A stretch of DNA of 64,000 nucleotides from Diplocloster agilis (GCF_019042275.1 NZ_JAHQCW010000010.1:62001-126000); one strand, 5' to 3'. Counted from the first letter of the stretch, positions 1-9,480 are shown. Notes: generated by a model not told the origin, from the sequence alone. Numbers and translations are program-made.

Positions 1-1
1 C

Positions 2-823
2 ACGGCCGTGCGCAGACACAGCAAGGTATTCGTGCTGACCGGGGAGGACGCGGCAGAGCATCTGCAAAGGCTTACGACTGCGGGCTTTGGCGGCTACGGG
101 TTATGGATCGGGGAGAACCTGTCCTACCCGGAAGAGCTGATCAGCTCCGGCCGGGTGCGGGATTTTCTGGATAAGAAATTCGAGACTCTGTGCGTACTGA
201 TGATCCTGTGGGAAAATACAGATGCAAACATAGACCGTGAGAATAAATCCTGTGTGGGAATTCCGGAGGAACGGTTTATCCGGGGGGAAGTTCCGATGAC
301 CAAACCGGAGATCCGGGCCGTGGTCATGAGTAAGCTGGCGCTTAAGGAGACCGATGTAGTCTACGATATCGGCGCCGGAACCGGTTCCGTGTCGGTGGAG
401 ATGGCCATGGCGGCTGACCGGGGAAAGGTCTATGCGGTCGAGTGCAGGCAGGAAGCGGTGGAACTGATCCAAAAAAACGCGGATTACTTCGGTCTGATGA
501 ATCTGGAGGTGGTAGACGGCATGGCTCCCGAGGCATTGGAAGGCCTGCCGGCGCCGGACGCTGCTTTTATCGGAGGCAGCAAAGGCAGACTTTCTGAGAT
601 TCTTGCGAAGCTGTTCCGGCTAAACCCGCGGATGCAGGTCGTGTTGGATGCCATTGCTTTAGAAACGGTAACGGAGGTTCTTACAATATGTACACAGATG
701 CAGTTACAGATGGATATGGTGCAGGTTCAAGTGAGCAAAACCCGTGCGGCGGGCCGGTATCACATGATGACGGGGCAGAATCCGGTGTTTATCATCACCG
801 TGAAACAATCCCAGGAGTTTTAA
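2..823 (+). CDS. cbiET: Precorrin-6Y C5,15-methyltransferase (decarboxylating), CbiE/CbiT fusion, 5' partial
   Basis: The reading frame is open to the left edge, so the N terminus is outside the window. The first 80 or so residues visible match the end of a CbiE-type corrin C5-methyltransferase (VFVLTGEDAAEHL, GENLSYPEE). The rest is a CbiT-type SAM methyltransferase: MTKPEIRAV, then the SAM-binding loop YDIGAGTGSVSVE and an acidic VYAVECRQEA strand end. The fused enzyme methylates C5 and C15 of the corrin ring and removes the C12 acetate carboxyl in cobalt-early B12 synthesis. It heads the visible part of the cobalamin operon. Its last 136 nt overlap the most upstream ATG of cbiA. Family assignment is firm; the full length is unknown. 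Confidence 0.9.
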   Translation, partial: TAVRRHSKVFVLTGEDAAEHLQRLTTAGFGGYGLWIGENLSYPEELISSGRVRDFLDKKFETLCVLMILWENTDANIDRENKSCVGIPEERFIRGEVPMTKPEIRAVVMSKLALKETDVVYDIGAGTGSVSVEMAMAADRGKVYAVECRQEAVELIQKNADYFGLMNLEVVDGMAPEALEGLPAPDAAFIGGSKGRLSEILAKLFRLNPRMQVVLDAIALETVTEVLTICTQMQLQMDMVQVQVSKTRAAGRYHMMTGQNPVFIITVKQSQEF

Positions 824-2214
824 AAGAGGGAGAACCGGTTCCCAGAATCCTGATCGCCGGTACCGGAAGCGGGTCCGGCAAGACATCTGTTACCTGCGGG
901 ATTCTCAACTGCCTGATCCGGCGGGGCCATTCGGCCGCGGCTTTTAAGTGCGGGCCGGATTATATCGATACCATGTTCCACAGCCGGGTGTTGGGAGTGA
1001 GCACGGGGAATCTGGACAGCTTCTTTGCAGACCCGGATACGCTTCGGCGTTTGATTCTAAAAAACGGCAGGGAGAAAGAGATCAGCATCGTGGAGGGTGT
1101 CATGGGGTATTATGACGGGATCGGGTTTACCGATGCGGGAAGCAGCTGTGACATTGCGAAGCTGACCGATACCCCCGTAGTTCTTCTGGTTAACTGCCGG
1201 GGGATGGGATGTTCTGCGCTGGCGGTGCTGAAGGGATTCGTTGAATTCCGGCAGCCGTCTATGATCCGGGGAGTCATCTTCAATATGATGTCGGAGAGTC
1301 TGTACCCGGAAGCAAAGCGTCTGGCGGAGGAGATGGGGCTTAGCGTATTTGGCTATGTACCCAGACAGAAACAGGAACTTCTCTTTCAGAGCCGTCATCT
1401 GGGCCTGGTTACGGCGCGTGAAATTGAAAATTTCAAAGAGATCGTAGACCGGTTTTCGGATCAACTGGAGCGGACCATTGATCTTGACGGCCTGCTGGCG
1501 CTGGCACAGTCCGCGCCCCCCGTCTATAGTAAGGCAGTATCCGGCGAAACGGTTTCTGCGCCGAAAGGCAATAAGCGAACAGGGCCGTTGAGGATCGCTG
1601 TGGCGAAGGATGAAGCTTTTTGTTTTCTGTACAGAGACAACATGGACTATCTGCGGGAGCATGGCTGTGAGATCGTATACTTTAGTCCGCTTCATGATTC
1701 AGGCCTGGGGGAGAATATCGGCGGACTGATATTGAGCGGAGGCTATCCGGAGCTCTATGCGGAAAAACTGGCATCCAACGAACCGATGCGCAGCCAGATC
1801 CGGCAGCAGATCGAAAACGGCCTGCCCTGTATTGCGGAGTGCGGCGGTTTTCTGTACCTGCATGAGGAGTTAGAGGGAGAAGACGGCGTATATTATCCCA
1901 TGGCGGGCGTGATCCGGGGCCGCGGCTATAAGACCGAACGTCTGCAGCGGTTCGGTTACCTGGAGCTTAAGCCGGAGTCAGACTGCCTGTTGGGTGAACC
2001 CGGTGATGTCATCAGAGCTCACAGCTTTCATTACTGGGACAGTGAAGACAAGGGCAGCGCGTTTCAGGCCGTGAAGCCGGGTAAACGAAGTAAGTGGCGG
2101 GAAGGGATCGCATCCGATACCCTGTATGCAGGTTTCCCGCATCTGTATTTTTATGGAAATGCGAAGGCCGCGGACCGTTTTATTGCGAAGGCCGGAGAGT
2201 ATCATAGAAGGTAG
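688..2214 (+). CDS. cbiA: Cobyrinic acid a,c-diamide synthase
   Basis: Amidates the a and c side chains of cobyrinate using ATP and glutamine. An N-terminal P-loop domain (GTGSGSGKTS) of the dethiobiotin-synthetase type is followed by a class I glutamine amidotransferase domain with LSGGYPELYA, the nucleophile Cys in AECGGFLYL and the His in AHSFHYWDS. Family members run about 450-460 residues; this frame gives 508. The extra 51 residues come from an overlap with cbiT. No ATG, GTG or TTG occurs in frame between 688 and the conserved PRILIAG at 841. ATG 688 does have ACGGAGG at 671-677, ten bases upstream, so a long overlap is plausible. A non-standard start near 850 or a sequence error cannot be excluded. 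The function is certain; the start is not. Confidence 0.9.
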   Translation: MYTDAVTDGYGAGSSEQNPCGGPVSHDDGAESGVYHHRETIPGVLKEGEPVPRILIAGTGSGSGKTSVTCGILNCLIRRGHSAAAFKCGPDYIDTMFHSRVLGVSTGNLDSFFADPDTLRRLILKNGREKEISIVEGVMGYYDGIGFTDAGSSCDIAKLTDTPVVLLVNCRGMGCSALAVLKGFVEFRQPSMIRGVIFNMMSESLYPEAKRLAEEMGLSVFGYVPRQKQELLFQSRHLGLVTAREIENFKEIVDRFSDQLERTIDLDGLLALAQSAPPVYSKAVSGETVSAPKGNKRTGPLRIAVAKDEAFCFLYRDNMDYLREHGCEIVYFSPLHDSGLGENIGGLILSGGYPELYAEKLASNEPMRSQIRQQIENGLPCIAECGGFLYLHEELEGEDGVYYPMAGVIRGRGYKTERLQRFGYLELKPESDCLLGEPGDVIRAHSFHYWDSEDKGSAFQAVKPGKRSKWREGIASDTLYAGFPHLYFYGNAKAADRFIAKAGEYHRR

Positions 2215-2261
2215 ATTAAAAATCGATCAGTATAACTTAAGGCAGGGAAAGAAGGATTGGA

Positions 2262-3407
2262 ATGAAGAAGATACCGGAGATTACACCGGAGCAGTATGTT
2301 TTGCAGCTGGCCGGGCAGATGCCATGCGGAATCGACGAGGCGGCGGCAGCCCGGGCGGCAGAACGGTGGGACAGCATAGCCAAACCGCTGAAAGGCCTGG
2401 GGAGGCTGGAAGAGCTGGTGACTCAGATCGCAGGCATTACCGGGAATGAAAATGTGCGGATTGGAAAACGCGCGGTTATCGTCATGTGCGCGGATAATGG
2501 GATAGTGGAAGAGGGGGTCACCCAGACGGACTCTGAAGTGACCGCTATCGTCTCGTTAAATATAGCCGGAGGAACCGCAAGTATCAACCGGATGTCGGAC
2601 CGGGCCGGGATCGACGTGATTCCGGTGGACATAGGAATCGCCCGGGAGATCGCCCATCCAAATCTGCGGGCAATGAAAGCTGCCTATGGCACCAGGAATT
2701 TTCTGAAGGAACCTGCCATGTCGGAACAGGAAGTCTGCCGGGCTGTTGACGCAGGAATCCGCCTGGTGCGGGAATGCCGGGAGCAGGGGTACGAACTGCT
2801 GGCTACCGGAGAGATGGGCATTGGAAACACGACGACCAGCAGCGCGCTGATTGCCGCATATCTGGGACTTTCCGCCAAAGAGACCGTGGGAAGGGGGGCG
2901 GGCCTGAATGAGGAAGGCCTAGCCAGAAAACGCAGGGTCATTGCGCAGGCGCTTAAGACTTATCCCGTGGAGCGGATGAGCCCTTTGGAGATCCTTCGGA
3001 CCTTGGGGGGACTGGATCTGGCAGGGATGGCAGGCGTCTTTATGGGAGGCGCTCTTTACCGGATTCCGGTGATCGTGGATGGGCTGATCTCCGCGGCCGC
3101 CGCGCTGGCGGCCGTCCGTATCTGCCCGCAGGTGAGGCCGTTCCTGCTGGCATCCCATCTGAGCCGGGAGCCTGCGGCGGAACCGGTGATGAAGGAACTG
3201 GGGCTTTCGCCTGTCATTGACGGCCACCTGGCATTGGGCGAGGGGACCGGAGCGGTGCTGCTTGTGCCGATGCTTGATATGGCCTTGGAAGTCTACCGGG
3301 AGAACGACAGTTTCGCTGAAATCGGGATCGAAGCGTATCAGGAATATGAAGACAGCGGGAAAAACGTGGATACGGCCGGATTAGAAAGCGCAGGGGAAAT
3401 AAGATGA
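2262..3407 (+). CDS. cobT: Nicotinate-nucleotide--dimethylbenzimidazole phosphoribosyltransferase
   Basis: Makes alpha-ribazole phosphate from nicotinate mononucleotide and the lower-ligand base, supplying the nucleotide loop of B12. Family hallmarks are visible: KPLKGLGRLE near the N terminus, CADNGIVEEGVTQ, the phosphate-binding GEMGIGNTTTSSAL, and the C-terminal LGEGTGAVLL containing the catalytic Glu. At 381 residues it is slightly longer than the usual 350 because of an acidic C-terminal tail. The start ATG follows AAAGAAGGATTGGA. Its stop overlaps the cobU start as ATGA, so the two are translationally coupled. Confidence 0.95.
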   Translation: MKKIPEITPEQYVLQLAGQMPCGIDEAAAARAAERWDSIAKPLKGLGRLEELVTQIAGITGNENVRIGKRAVIVMCADNGIVEEGVTQTDSEVTAIVSLNIAGGTASINRMSDRAGIDVIPVDIGIAREIAHPNLRAMKAAYGTRNFLKEPAMSEQEVCRAVDAGIRLVRECREQGYELLATGEMGIGNTTTSSALIAAYLGLSAKETVGRGAGLNEEGLARKRRVIAQALKTYPVERMSPLEILRTLGGLDLAGMAGVFMGGALYRIPVIVDGLISAAAALAAVRICPQVRPFLLASHLSREPAAEPVMKELGLSPVIDGHLALGEGTGAVLLVPMLDMALEVYRENDSFAEIGIEAYQEYEDSGKNVDTAGLESAGEIR

Positions 3408-4033
3408 GATGCCTGGTTACCGGCGGAAGCGCCAGCGGGAAATCTGAATATGCGGAAAACTTTGCCGTAGAGCTCTCAAGAGGCGGGCCTCTCTATTACA
3501 TAGCAACGATGGAGCCCTATGGCGAGGAGGCGGACAGGAGAATCAGCCGTCATCGCAGGCTCCGGGAAGCGAAGGGATTTCAGACGATCGAGTGTTACCG
3601 GGATATCCATCAGGCGCTTGCGTTCACGCCGGACCCGGCACGAAGCACCGGATCAGCTGCGGATGCCGAAGACGGAAGCGTTGCCCCGACAGTTCTCCTG
3701 GAATGCCTTTCGAATCTGCTGGCGAACGAGATGTATGCAGGATCAGCGCTTAAGGAAGAGCCGGAGGCGTTGGCACAGCGGATCTTCCGGCAGATTCAGG
3801 AGCTGGATCAGAGGTGCAGTCACCTGGTTATCGTGACCAATGAGATATTTTCCGACGGCCATCGTTATCCGCCTGAAACGGAAGCGTATATCCAAAGCCT
3901 TGGCCTTTTGAATACCATGCTGGGAGCCTGGACGGATCAGGTGTGCGAGGTCGTCTGTTCCATTCCGGTTCTGCTAAAAACGGCAGCAGCCGCAGCGGCC
4001 TTCGGGAAAGGGGAAGAACGTTGTCAATTCTGA
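3404..4033 (+). CDS. cobU: Adenosylcobinamide kinase / adenosylcobinamide-phosphate guanylyltransferase
   Basis: Phosphorylates adenosylcobinamide and transfers GMP to it, activating the corrinoid for CobS. The N terminus has the P-loop GGSASGKSEYAE, followed by the RISRHRRLR segment carrying the guanylylated-His region and LLECLSNLLANEM corresponding to the usual DCLTxWxxN. The C-terminal segment reads VTNEIFSDGHRYPPET and lacks the normal NEVGxGxVP...FRDxxGxxNQ signature. That signature is found intact in the short paralog two genes downstream (4805-5134). The start overlaps cobT by four bases and the end overlaps cobS by 13. The family is clear; the atypical C terminus is noteworthy. Confidence 0.9.
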   Translation: MRCLVTGGSASGKSEYAENFAVELSRGGPLYYIATMEPYGEEADRRISRHRRLREAKGFQTIECYRDIHQALAFTPDPARSTGSAADAEDGSVAPTVLLECLSNLLANEMYAGSALKEEPEALAQRIFRQIQELDQRCSHLVIVTNEIFSDGHRYPPETEAYIQSLGLLNTMLGAWTDQVCEVVCSIPVLLKTAAAAAAFGKGEERCQF

Positions 4034-4785
4034 AATCTTGTATCATCGCCTTTGGTATGTACAGTAAAATTCCGATGCCGGGTGTTGAGTGGTCCGAGAA
4101 AAACATGCGTTACAGCATCTGTTTTTTTCCGCTCGTCGGCGCGGTGCTGGGCCTGCTTATATTCGGATTTTATACGGTTTGCGGGCTGGCGGGATTTGGC
4201 CGGGCGTTTCTGGGAGCCGGGGTCCTGACTTTGTCGGTCCTCGTCACCGGAGGGATTCATCTGGACGGATATATGGATACGATGGATGCGCTCCACTCCT
4301 ATCAGCCGAAGGAGCGGAAGCTGGAAATCCTGAAGGATTCCCATATCGGCGCGTTTGCGGTGCTCATGCTAATCCCGTATGTCCTGCTGACCTATGGAGC
4401 GCTGACGGAGCTTCAGGATCAGAGGGCCTGGATTTTGTACGGATGCAGTTTTGTCTGGTCCAGGACGCTGAGCGGCCTTTCCGTCGTATGGTTTCGGGGA
4501 GCCAGGAAGGACGGACTGCTATACTCATTTTCATCCACTGCTCATAAGAGGGTGGTACGGCTGGTCCTGCTGCTTGTGCTGGCGGTTACGGCAGCTGTGA
4601 TGGCGGCGGTGCAGCCGGTGCTGGGAGGCGGGATGTGCGTGGCCGGCGGCTTGTGCTTTGCCTACTACCGCTATAAGGCTTACAAAGAGTTCGGCGGGGT
4701 GACCGGCGATCTGGCAGGCTGGTTTCTGGCGTGCGCGGAACTTAGCATGCTGCTGGTTCTGGTGGTTTTACAGCGTTTCATATAG
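4021..4785 (+). CDS. cobS: Adenosylcobinamide-GDP ribazoletransferase
   Basis: Integral membrane enzyme that joins adenosylcobinamide-GDP to alpha-ribazole (phosphate), the last step of the nucleotide loop pathway. Shown by the polytopic hydrophobic profile, the N-terminal FGMYSKIPMP and the metal-binding GGIHLDGYMDTMDALHS. An ATG-free extension exists upstream, but TTG 4021 is preceded by AAAGGGGAAG at a good distance and gives 254 residues, the normal family length. ATG 4057 is the alternative start. The gene overlaps the cobU end by 13 bases. Confidence 0.9.
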   Translation: MSILKSCIIAFGMYSKIPMPGVEWSEKNMRYSICFFPLVGAVLGLLIFGFYTVCGLAGFGRAFLGAGVLTLSVLVTGGIHLDGYMDTMDALHSYQPKERKLEILKDSHIGAFAVLMLIPYVLLTYGALTELQDQRAWILYGCSFVWSRTLSGLSVVWFRGARKDGLLYSFSSTAHKRVVRLVLLLVLAVTAAVMAAVQPVLGGGMCVAGGLCFAYYRYKAYKEFGGVTGDLAGWFLACAELSMLLVLVVLQRFI

Positions 4786-4804
4786 AAAGACGGGAGGATG
4801 CCGG

Positions 4805-5134
4805 ATGCATTTATATATTGGAGGAAAGGCCCAGGGAAAACGGGCCTATGTGGAAATGGCGGAAGGCGGCGGGGCGGATATCATTTCTGATTATCAGGAA
4901 GTGATCCGGCGGCAGCTGCGGCAGGGACAGGATCCCATCGAATGCCTGAGGAAGCTTCTGTCAGAAAAACCGGATGTGGTGATCATCTGTGATGAAGTGG
5001 GATACGGCGTGGTACCCATAGAAAAAGAAGAAAGAGACTTCCGGGAAGCGGTGGGACGGACCATGTGCGAGGCAGCGCAGGCGGCCCGGACGGTGGTTCG
5101 GATCGTGTGCGGGATCGGACAGAGGATAAAATGA
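4805..5134 (+). CDS. Short CobU-family paralog of unknown role
   Basis: A 109-residue protein that looks like CobU with its middle removed. The N terminus has a P-loop-like YIGGKAQGKRAY in which the Ser/Thr after GK is Arg. The second half carries the CobU C-terminal signature: CDEVGYGVVP, ERDFREAVGR and the end VRIVCGIGQRIK. The guanylylated-His region and the DCLTxW segment are absent. It sits between cobS and cobC, with GGGAGG seven bases before the ATG and an ATGA overlap with cobC, so it is expressed with the pathway. It could complete the divergent full-length CobU, be a regulatory subunit, or be a decaying duplicate. The clean frame and good ribosome site argue against decay. Function not established. 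Confidence 0.75.
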   Translation: MHLYIGGKAQGKRAYVEMAEGGGADIISDYQEVIRRQLRQGQDPIECLRKLLSEKPDVVIICDEVGYGVVPIEKEERDFREAVGRTMCEAAQAARTVVRIVCGIGQRIK

Positions 5135-5745
5135 AGATTACAATGATCCGCCATGGGATGACGAAAGGAAATGAGGAAAAAAGATATATTGGGACCACCG
5201 ATGAGGAACTGAGCCCATCCGGAGCGCGCGCGCTGCTGGATGCGAAAGAGGCGGGGCGGTATCCGGGAGCGGATCTGCTGTACGTAAGCCCCATGAAACG
5301 CTGTGTACAGACTGCGGGCCTCCTCTATCCGGGAATGGAATTTTGCCGGGTCGGCGCATGGAAAGAATGCAGTTTTGGCCTGTTCGAGGGAAAGAATTAT
5401 CTGGAATTGAGCGGATGCGGTGAGTACCAGGACTGGATCGACAGCGGCGGGACGCTTCCGTTTCCGGGTGGGGAGGACAGGACGCACTTTAAGGAGAGGT
5501 GTGTCGGAGGATTTTTTCATGTGATGGGCGGGGCAGCAGCCCTGTGTGGACATGACCTGCCACAGGTGCAAAAGAGTCTGGTCATGATCGTTCACGGAGG
5601 GACCATCATGGCGATTATGGAAGCTCTGGGGGAACCTAACGGGAATTATTTTGATTATCAATGCGCCAACGGCGGCGGTTTCGAGTGCGTTTTGCGGGAA
5701 GGCGGAAACGACGGTTGGCGGCTTAAGATTGTGAGGAATTTATGA
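5131..5745 (+). CDS. cobC: Histidine phosphatase, probable alpha-ribazole phosphatase
   Basis: Histidine-phosphatase (phosphoglycerate-mutase-like) fold: MIRHGMTKGN with the catalytic RHG near the N terminus, SPMKRCVQTA as the second Arg motif and VHGGTIMAIM with the second catalytic His. Within a B12 operon the expected job is dephosphorylation of alpha-ribazole phosphate or adenosylcobalamin phosphate. ATG 5131 overlaps the preceding stop as ATGA, and the 204-residue length fits CobC. A longer upstream frame exists but would run through the previous gene. The substrate is inferred from context because the family is functionally broad. Confidence 0.85.
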   Translation: MKITMIRHGMTKGNEEKRYIGTTDEELSPSGARALLDAKEAGRYPGADLLYVSPMKRCVQTAGLLYPGMEFCRVGAWKECSFGLFEGKNYLELSGCGEYQDWIDSGGTLPFPGGEDRTHFKERCVGGFFHVMGGAAALCGHDLPQVQKSLVMIVHGGTIMAIMEALGEPNGNYFDYQCANGGGFECVLREGGNDGWRLKIVRNL

Positions 5746-6701
5746 TTAGTCTGATAACAGGATTTATACTGGATCTTCTGCTTGGAGATCCGTACCGGAT
5801 GCCGCATCCGATACGGGGAATCGGATGGATCATTCAAAAGCTGGAACGGCGGCTTTTAAGAGAAGAAGATTCCCCGGGAACCCAGTTGTGGAAAGGGGCG
5901 GTCCTGGTAGCGGTTGTATGTCTGGTATCGGTGCTGCTTCCGGCGGTGCTGCTTTTATTGGCTTATCGGATACACCGGTATCTTGGTATGGCGGTGGGAG
6001 CATTTATGTGTTACCAGCTGCTGGCGACGAAATGTCTGAAGACGGAGAGCATGAAGGTCTATCAGGCGCTGAAGGCCGGCGACGTGGAGGAAGCCAGAAC
6101 AGCGGTGTCCATGATAGTGGGAAGAGATACCGCTGTGCTGGATGAGACGGGCATTACGAAGGCGGCGGTGGAGACCGTGGCGGAGAATGCGTCGGATGGC
6201 AGTATTGCGCCCCTTCTTTATATGGCGCTTGGAGGGCCTTTGCTTGGTTTCTTCTACAAAGCGGTGAATACCATGGATTCCATGATCGGATATAAAAATG
6301 AAAAATACCTGTATTTTGGCAGAACAGCGGCCAGAATGGATGACATATTGAATTATCTTCCGTCCAGGATCAGCGGCCTGCTCATGACGGCAGCGGCTTA
6401 TCTTCTGGGTATGGACGGAAAAAATGCGTGGCGGATCTTCAGACGGGACGGCAGAAAGCATGACAGCCCCAATTCCGCCCAGACCGAGGCGGCCTGCGCC
6501 GGAGCGCTGCAGATCCGGCTGGCGGGGGACGCCTGGTACTTCGGGCATAAGAAAGAGAAGCCGACCATCGGAGATCCTATACGGCCGGTATGCGCAGAGG
6601 ATATCAGGCTGGCCAACCGCCTGCTGTACGGTTCGGCGGTTCTGGCCCTGCTGGCGGTGTGCGCCGTCGGTGCGGGGATCAGGATTATGATAAATATTTG
6701 A
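5742..6701 (+). CDS. cbiB: Adenosylcobinamide-phosphate synthase, membrane protein
   Basis: Attaches (R)-1-amino-2-propanol phosphate to adenosylcobyric acid. Conserved segments: the N-terminal LLLGDPYRMPHPIRGIG, the loop IVGRDTAVLDE, VAENASDGSIAPLLY and DSMIGYKNEKYLYFGR. Several hydrophobic segments, 319 residues, as usual for CbiB. The ATG overlaps the cobC stop (ATGA). It works with the CobD decarboxylase encoded immediately downstream, which makes the aminopropanol phosphate. Confidence 0.93.
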   Translation: MISLITGFILDLLLGDPYRMPHPIRGIGWIIQKLERRLLREEDSPGTQLWKGAVLVAVVCLVSVLLPAVLLLLAYRIHRYLGMAVGAFMCYQLLATKCLKTESMKVYQALKAGDVEEARTAVSMIVGRDTAVLDETGITKAAVETVAENASDGSIAPLLYMALGGPLLGFFYKAVNTMDSMIGYKNEKYLYFGRTAARMDDILNYLPSRISGLLMTAAAYLLGMDGKNAWRIFRRDGRKHDSPNSAQTEAACAGALQIRLAGDAWYFGHKKEKPTIGDPIRPVCAEDIRLANRLLYGSAVLALLAVCAVGAGIRIMINI

Positions 6702-6722
6702 TGAAAGAAGGAGTCTGCCAAT

Positions 6723-7859
6723 ATGAGACCAACGGACCAGGACAGGCACGGAGGCAATATATATAACCGACAGATCAGATATGACTTTTCCAGCAACATC
6801 AATCCACTGGGCATACCTGCGTTTGCGCTTAAGAAGCTTCAGGATGAGGCAGTCCGCTGTGAACGGTATCCGGACCCGGAATACCGCGAATTAAAAACGT
6901 CTATAGCCCGGATGGAGCAGGTTCCCCAGGAGTGGGTCATCTGCGGCAATGGGGCGTCGGAATTAATCTATGCCCTTCCAAGGGCGCTGGCGATGCGAAA
7001 AGAAAGGCCGGTCCGGGCGCTGATTCCCCAGCCCTCATTTTCCGAATACGAGCGGGCTGTTCAAGCCGCCGGAGGACATGCCGCAGCTTTTTTATTAAAA
7101 AAAGAGAATGGGTTTCGGATCACGGAAGATATTCTGGATGAACTGACGCCGGATACAGACCTGTTATGTCTGTGCAATCCGGCGAATCCCATCGGGAACC
7201 GGCTGGACGAAGCCTTGTTGGCCAAAATACTAAGGCAGTGCCGGGAAGCACAGATCGTTGTCCTGCTGGACGAATGCTTTTTACCGTTTTGTGAGGATTA
7301 TGAGAGCGCAAGCGGAAAACGGGTGATAAAAGAATATCCGCAGCTGTTTGTACTCAACGCCTTTACGAAGATCTACGCGATGCCGGGGATCCGCCTGGGG
7401 TACGGCATGTGCAGCGATACAATGCTGCTGGCCGGGCTGCGGGAACAGATCCCCGAATGGAGTGTATCCCAGTCTGCCCAGACGGCCGGTACGAGCATCG
7501 CCGGATATAGGGTTCGGGAACCCCGGTGGGATTATATGAGGAGGACCAGAGAGCTGATTCGTGAACAGCGGGAGGAGATGGCCGGTAAGCTCCGGGAACT
7601 GGGCATGCAGGTATTTCCTCCGACTGCGGATTTTATATGTTTTTATAGCCGGATTCCTTTATTTGAAGAATTGGAGAAGGCGGGAATCCTGATCCGTACC
7701 TGCGGAAACTACCGGGGGCTTACCTCCGGATATTATCGGACGGCGGTCAGAAATCCGGAGGAAAACAGGGCGCTGATACGGGAAATTGATCGGATCGTAA
7801 AAACTGTGGGGAAGGACAGAAGCCTGGAACCGGGGCAGGAAGGTGAGAACTGTGGCTAA
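6723..7859 (+). CDS. cobD: L-threonine-O-3-phosphate decarboxylase (PLP enzyme)
   Basis: Fold-type I PLP enzyme related to histidinol-phosphate aminotransferase; in B12 loci the family decarboxylates threonine phosphate to aminopropanol phosphate for CbiB. Seen: the N-terminal HGGNIYN and [10 protein letters not shown] typical of CobD, the CNPANPIGN substrate loop, LDECFLPF with the PLP-ring Asp, and [11 protein letters not shown] with the Schiff-base Lys at residue 216. Length 378. AAGAAGGAG precedes the ATG. The gene ends inside the start of cbiP. A HisC-like role is possible in principle, but position and N terminus favour CobD. Confidence 0.88.
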   Translation: MRPTDQDRHGGNIYNRQIRYDFSSNINPLGIPAFALKKLQDEAVRCERYPDPEYRELKTSIARMEQVPQEWVICGNGASELIYALPRALAMRKERPVRALIPQPSFSEYERAVQAAGGHAAAFLLKKENGFRITEDILDELTPDTDLLCLCNPANPIGNRLDEALLAKILRQCREAQIVVLLDECFLPFCEDYESASGKRVIKEYPQLFVLNAFTKIYAMPGIRLGYGMCSDTMLLAGLREQIPEWSVSQSAQTAGTSIAGYRVREPRWDYMRRTRELIREQREEMAGKLRELGMQVFPPTADFICFYSRIPLFEELEKAGILIRTCGNYRGLTSGYYRTAVRNPEENRALIREIDRIVKTVGKDRSLEPGQEGENCG

Positions 7860-9480
7860 AAATATCATGATACAGGGCACGATGTCGAATGCGGGGAAGA
7901 GTCTTCTGACCGCCGGATTACTCCGGGTATTCGCCCAGGACGGTTATCGTGTGGCGCCGTTCAAATCCCAGAACATGGCGCTTAATTCCTACATAACGGC
8001 GGAAGGCCTGGAGATGGGTCGGGCGCAGGTCGTGCAGGCGGAGGCGGCCGGCGTCGAACCGTCGGTACGGATGAATCCGATCCTGTTAAAGCCGGTCAGC
8101 GACGTGGGAAGCCAGGTGATCGTATGCGGTGAGGTGCGGGGAAATATGTCCGCAGCCGAATATTTCCGCTATAAACAAAAACTGGCTCCGGTTATCATGG
8201 AAGCTTACCGTGAATTGGAAAAGGATCGGGACATTATCGTAATCGAAGGCGCGGGGAGTCCGGCGGAGATCAATCTGAAGAACCACGATATCGTCAACAT
8301 GGGACTGGCAGAGATGGTGGACGCGCCGGTTTTGCTGGCGGGAGATATAGACCGGGGCGGCGTCTTTGCCCAGCTATACGGTACGGTAGAGCTTCTGGAA
8401 CCGCAGGAACGGGAACGGGTCAAGGGACTGATTATCAACAAGTTTAGGGGGGACCGGGGGATTCTGGAACCGGGAATCGCCATGCTGGAGGAAAAGTGCC
8501 GGCTGCCGGTGGTGGGCGTGATGCCTTGGATCAATGTGGATATCGAGGACGAGGACAGCCTGACGGAGCGGTTCCACAGAAAGAGCAGGGCCGGGGAAGT
8601 AAAAGCGGCGGTAATCCGGCTGCCGCACATTTCAAATTTTACGGACTTTAATCCGCTGGAAACCGTGGAAGGGCTGGAGGTTGCTTATGTCTCGTCGGTG
8701 AAAGAATTGGGGGACCCGGATCTGATCCTCCTGCCGGGCACCAAGAATACCATGGGAGACCTGAAGTGGCTGCGGCAGAACGGTCTGGAGGCAGCGGTTC
8801 TTAAGTGTGCGGCGAAAGGGGTACCGGTATTCGGAATCTGCGGCGGCTATCAGATGATGGGGGAGAAGCTCAGCGATCCCTGCAAAGTGGAGTCTGGCGG
8901 ACAGATGCAGGGGATGGGACTTTTGCCGGTACAGACGGTATTTGAAGAGCGGAAGGTGAGAACCAGAGTCCATGGCACGGTGTCAGGCCTTACGGGATTT
9001 TACCAGGGGCTGTCCGGAAGCTCATTTTCCGGATATGAGATCCATATGGGAACGTCGGAAATCACCGGGCCGGAAGCTTCCAAAGCCGGGGGTGCCGGTT
9101 GGAAAACGGACGGCGGAGAGTATGGAGAAGATTCTGGCCGGGCGTCTGGTTTTTCCAGGATACAGATGTCTGCCGGCGGACAGCCGGGGGCGGGAACGAA
9201 TGGTTTGGAGGCAAAGGATTTAAATGTAAAAGAATTAAACATAAAAGAGGACGGCTGTGTTTATAAAAATGCGGCTGGAACCTATGTGCACGGCATATTT
9301 GAGAACAATGAATTTACAGAGCAGTTTCTGCGCCTGATATACCGGCGGAAGGGGTTATCGTTTGAAGACCGCGGGCGTGTGGATATCGAAGAGTATAAGC
9401 GCAGGCAGTATGACCGGCTGGCGGACGCGGTGCGGGAGAATCTGGATATGAAAGAGATTTACCGCATGATCGGACTATAA
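7852..9480 (+). CDS. cbiP: Cobyric acid synthase (glutamine-hydrolysing)
   Basis: Amidates the b, d, e and g side chains of adenosylcobyrinate a,c-diamide. The N-terminal P-loop-like domain begins [15 protein letters not shown] and contains [11 protein letters not shown]; the C-terminal amidotransferase domain has [11 protein letters not shown] with the nucleophile Cys and TYVHGIFEN with the His. GTG 7852 is chosen over GTG 7843 because AGGAAGG ends eight bases before it. The protein, about 542 residues, is longer than the usual 490-510. The surplus is a Gly/Ser-rich low-complexity stretch at roughly residues 405-465, inside the amidotransferase domain between the EIHMG segment and the catalytic His. 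It overlaps the cobD end by eight bases. Confidence 0.93.
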   Translation: MAKNIMIQGTMSNAGKSLLTAGLLRVFAQDGYRVAPFKSQNMALNSYITAEGLEMGRAQVVQAEAAGVEPSVRMNPILLKPVSDVGSQVIVCGEVRGNMSAAEYFRYKQKLAPVIMEAYRELEKDRDIIVIEGAGSPAEINLKNHDIVNMGLAEMVDAPVLLAGDIDRGGVFAQLYGTVELLEPQERERVKGLIINKFRGDRGILEPGIAMLEEKCRLPVVGVMPWINVDIEDEDSLTERFHRKSRAGEVKAAVIRLPHISNFTDFNPLETVEGLEVAYVSSVKELGDPDLILLPGTKNTMGDLKWLRQNGLEAAVLKCAAKGVPVFGICGGYQMMGEKLSDPCKVESGGQMQGMGLLPVQTVFEERKVRTRVHGTVSGLTGFYQGLSGSSFSGYEIHMGTSEITGPEASKAGGAGWKTDGGEYGEDSGRASGFSRIQMSAGGQPGAGTNGLEAKDLNVKELNIKEDGCVYKNAAGTYVHGIFENNEFTEQFLRLIYRRKGLSFEDRGRVDIEEYKRRQYDRLADAVRENLDMKEIYRMIGL

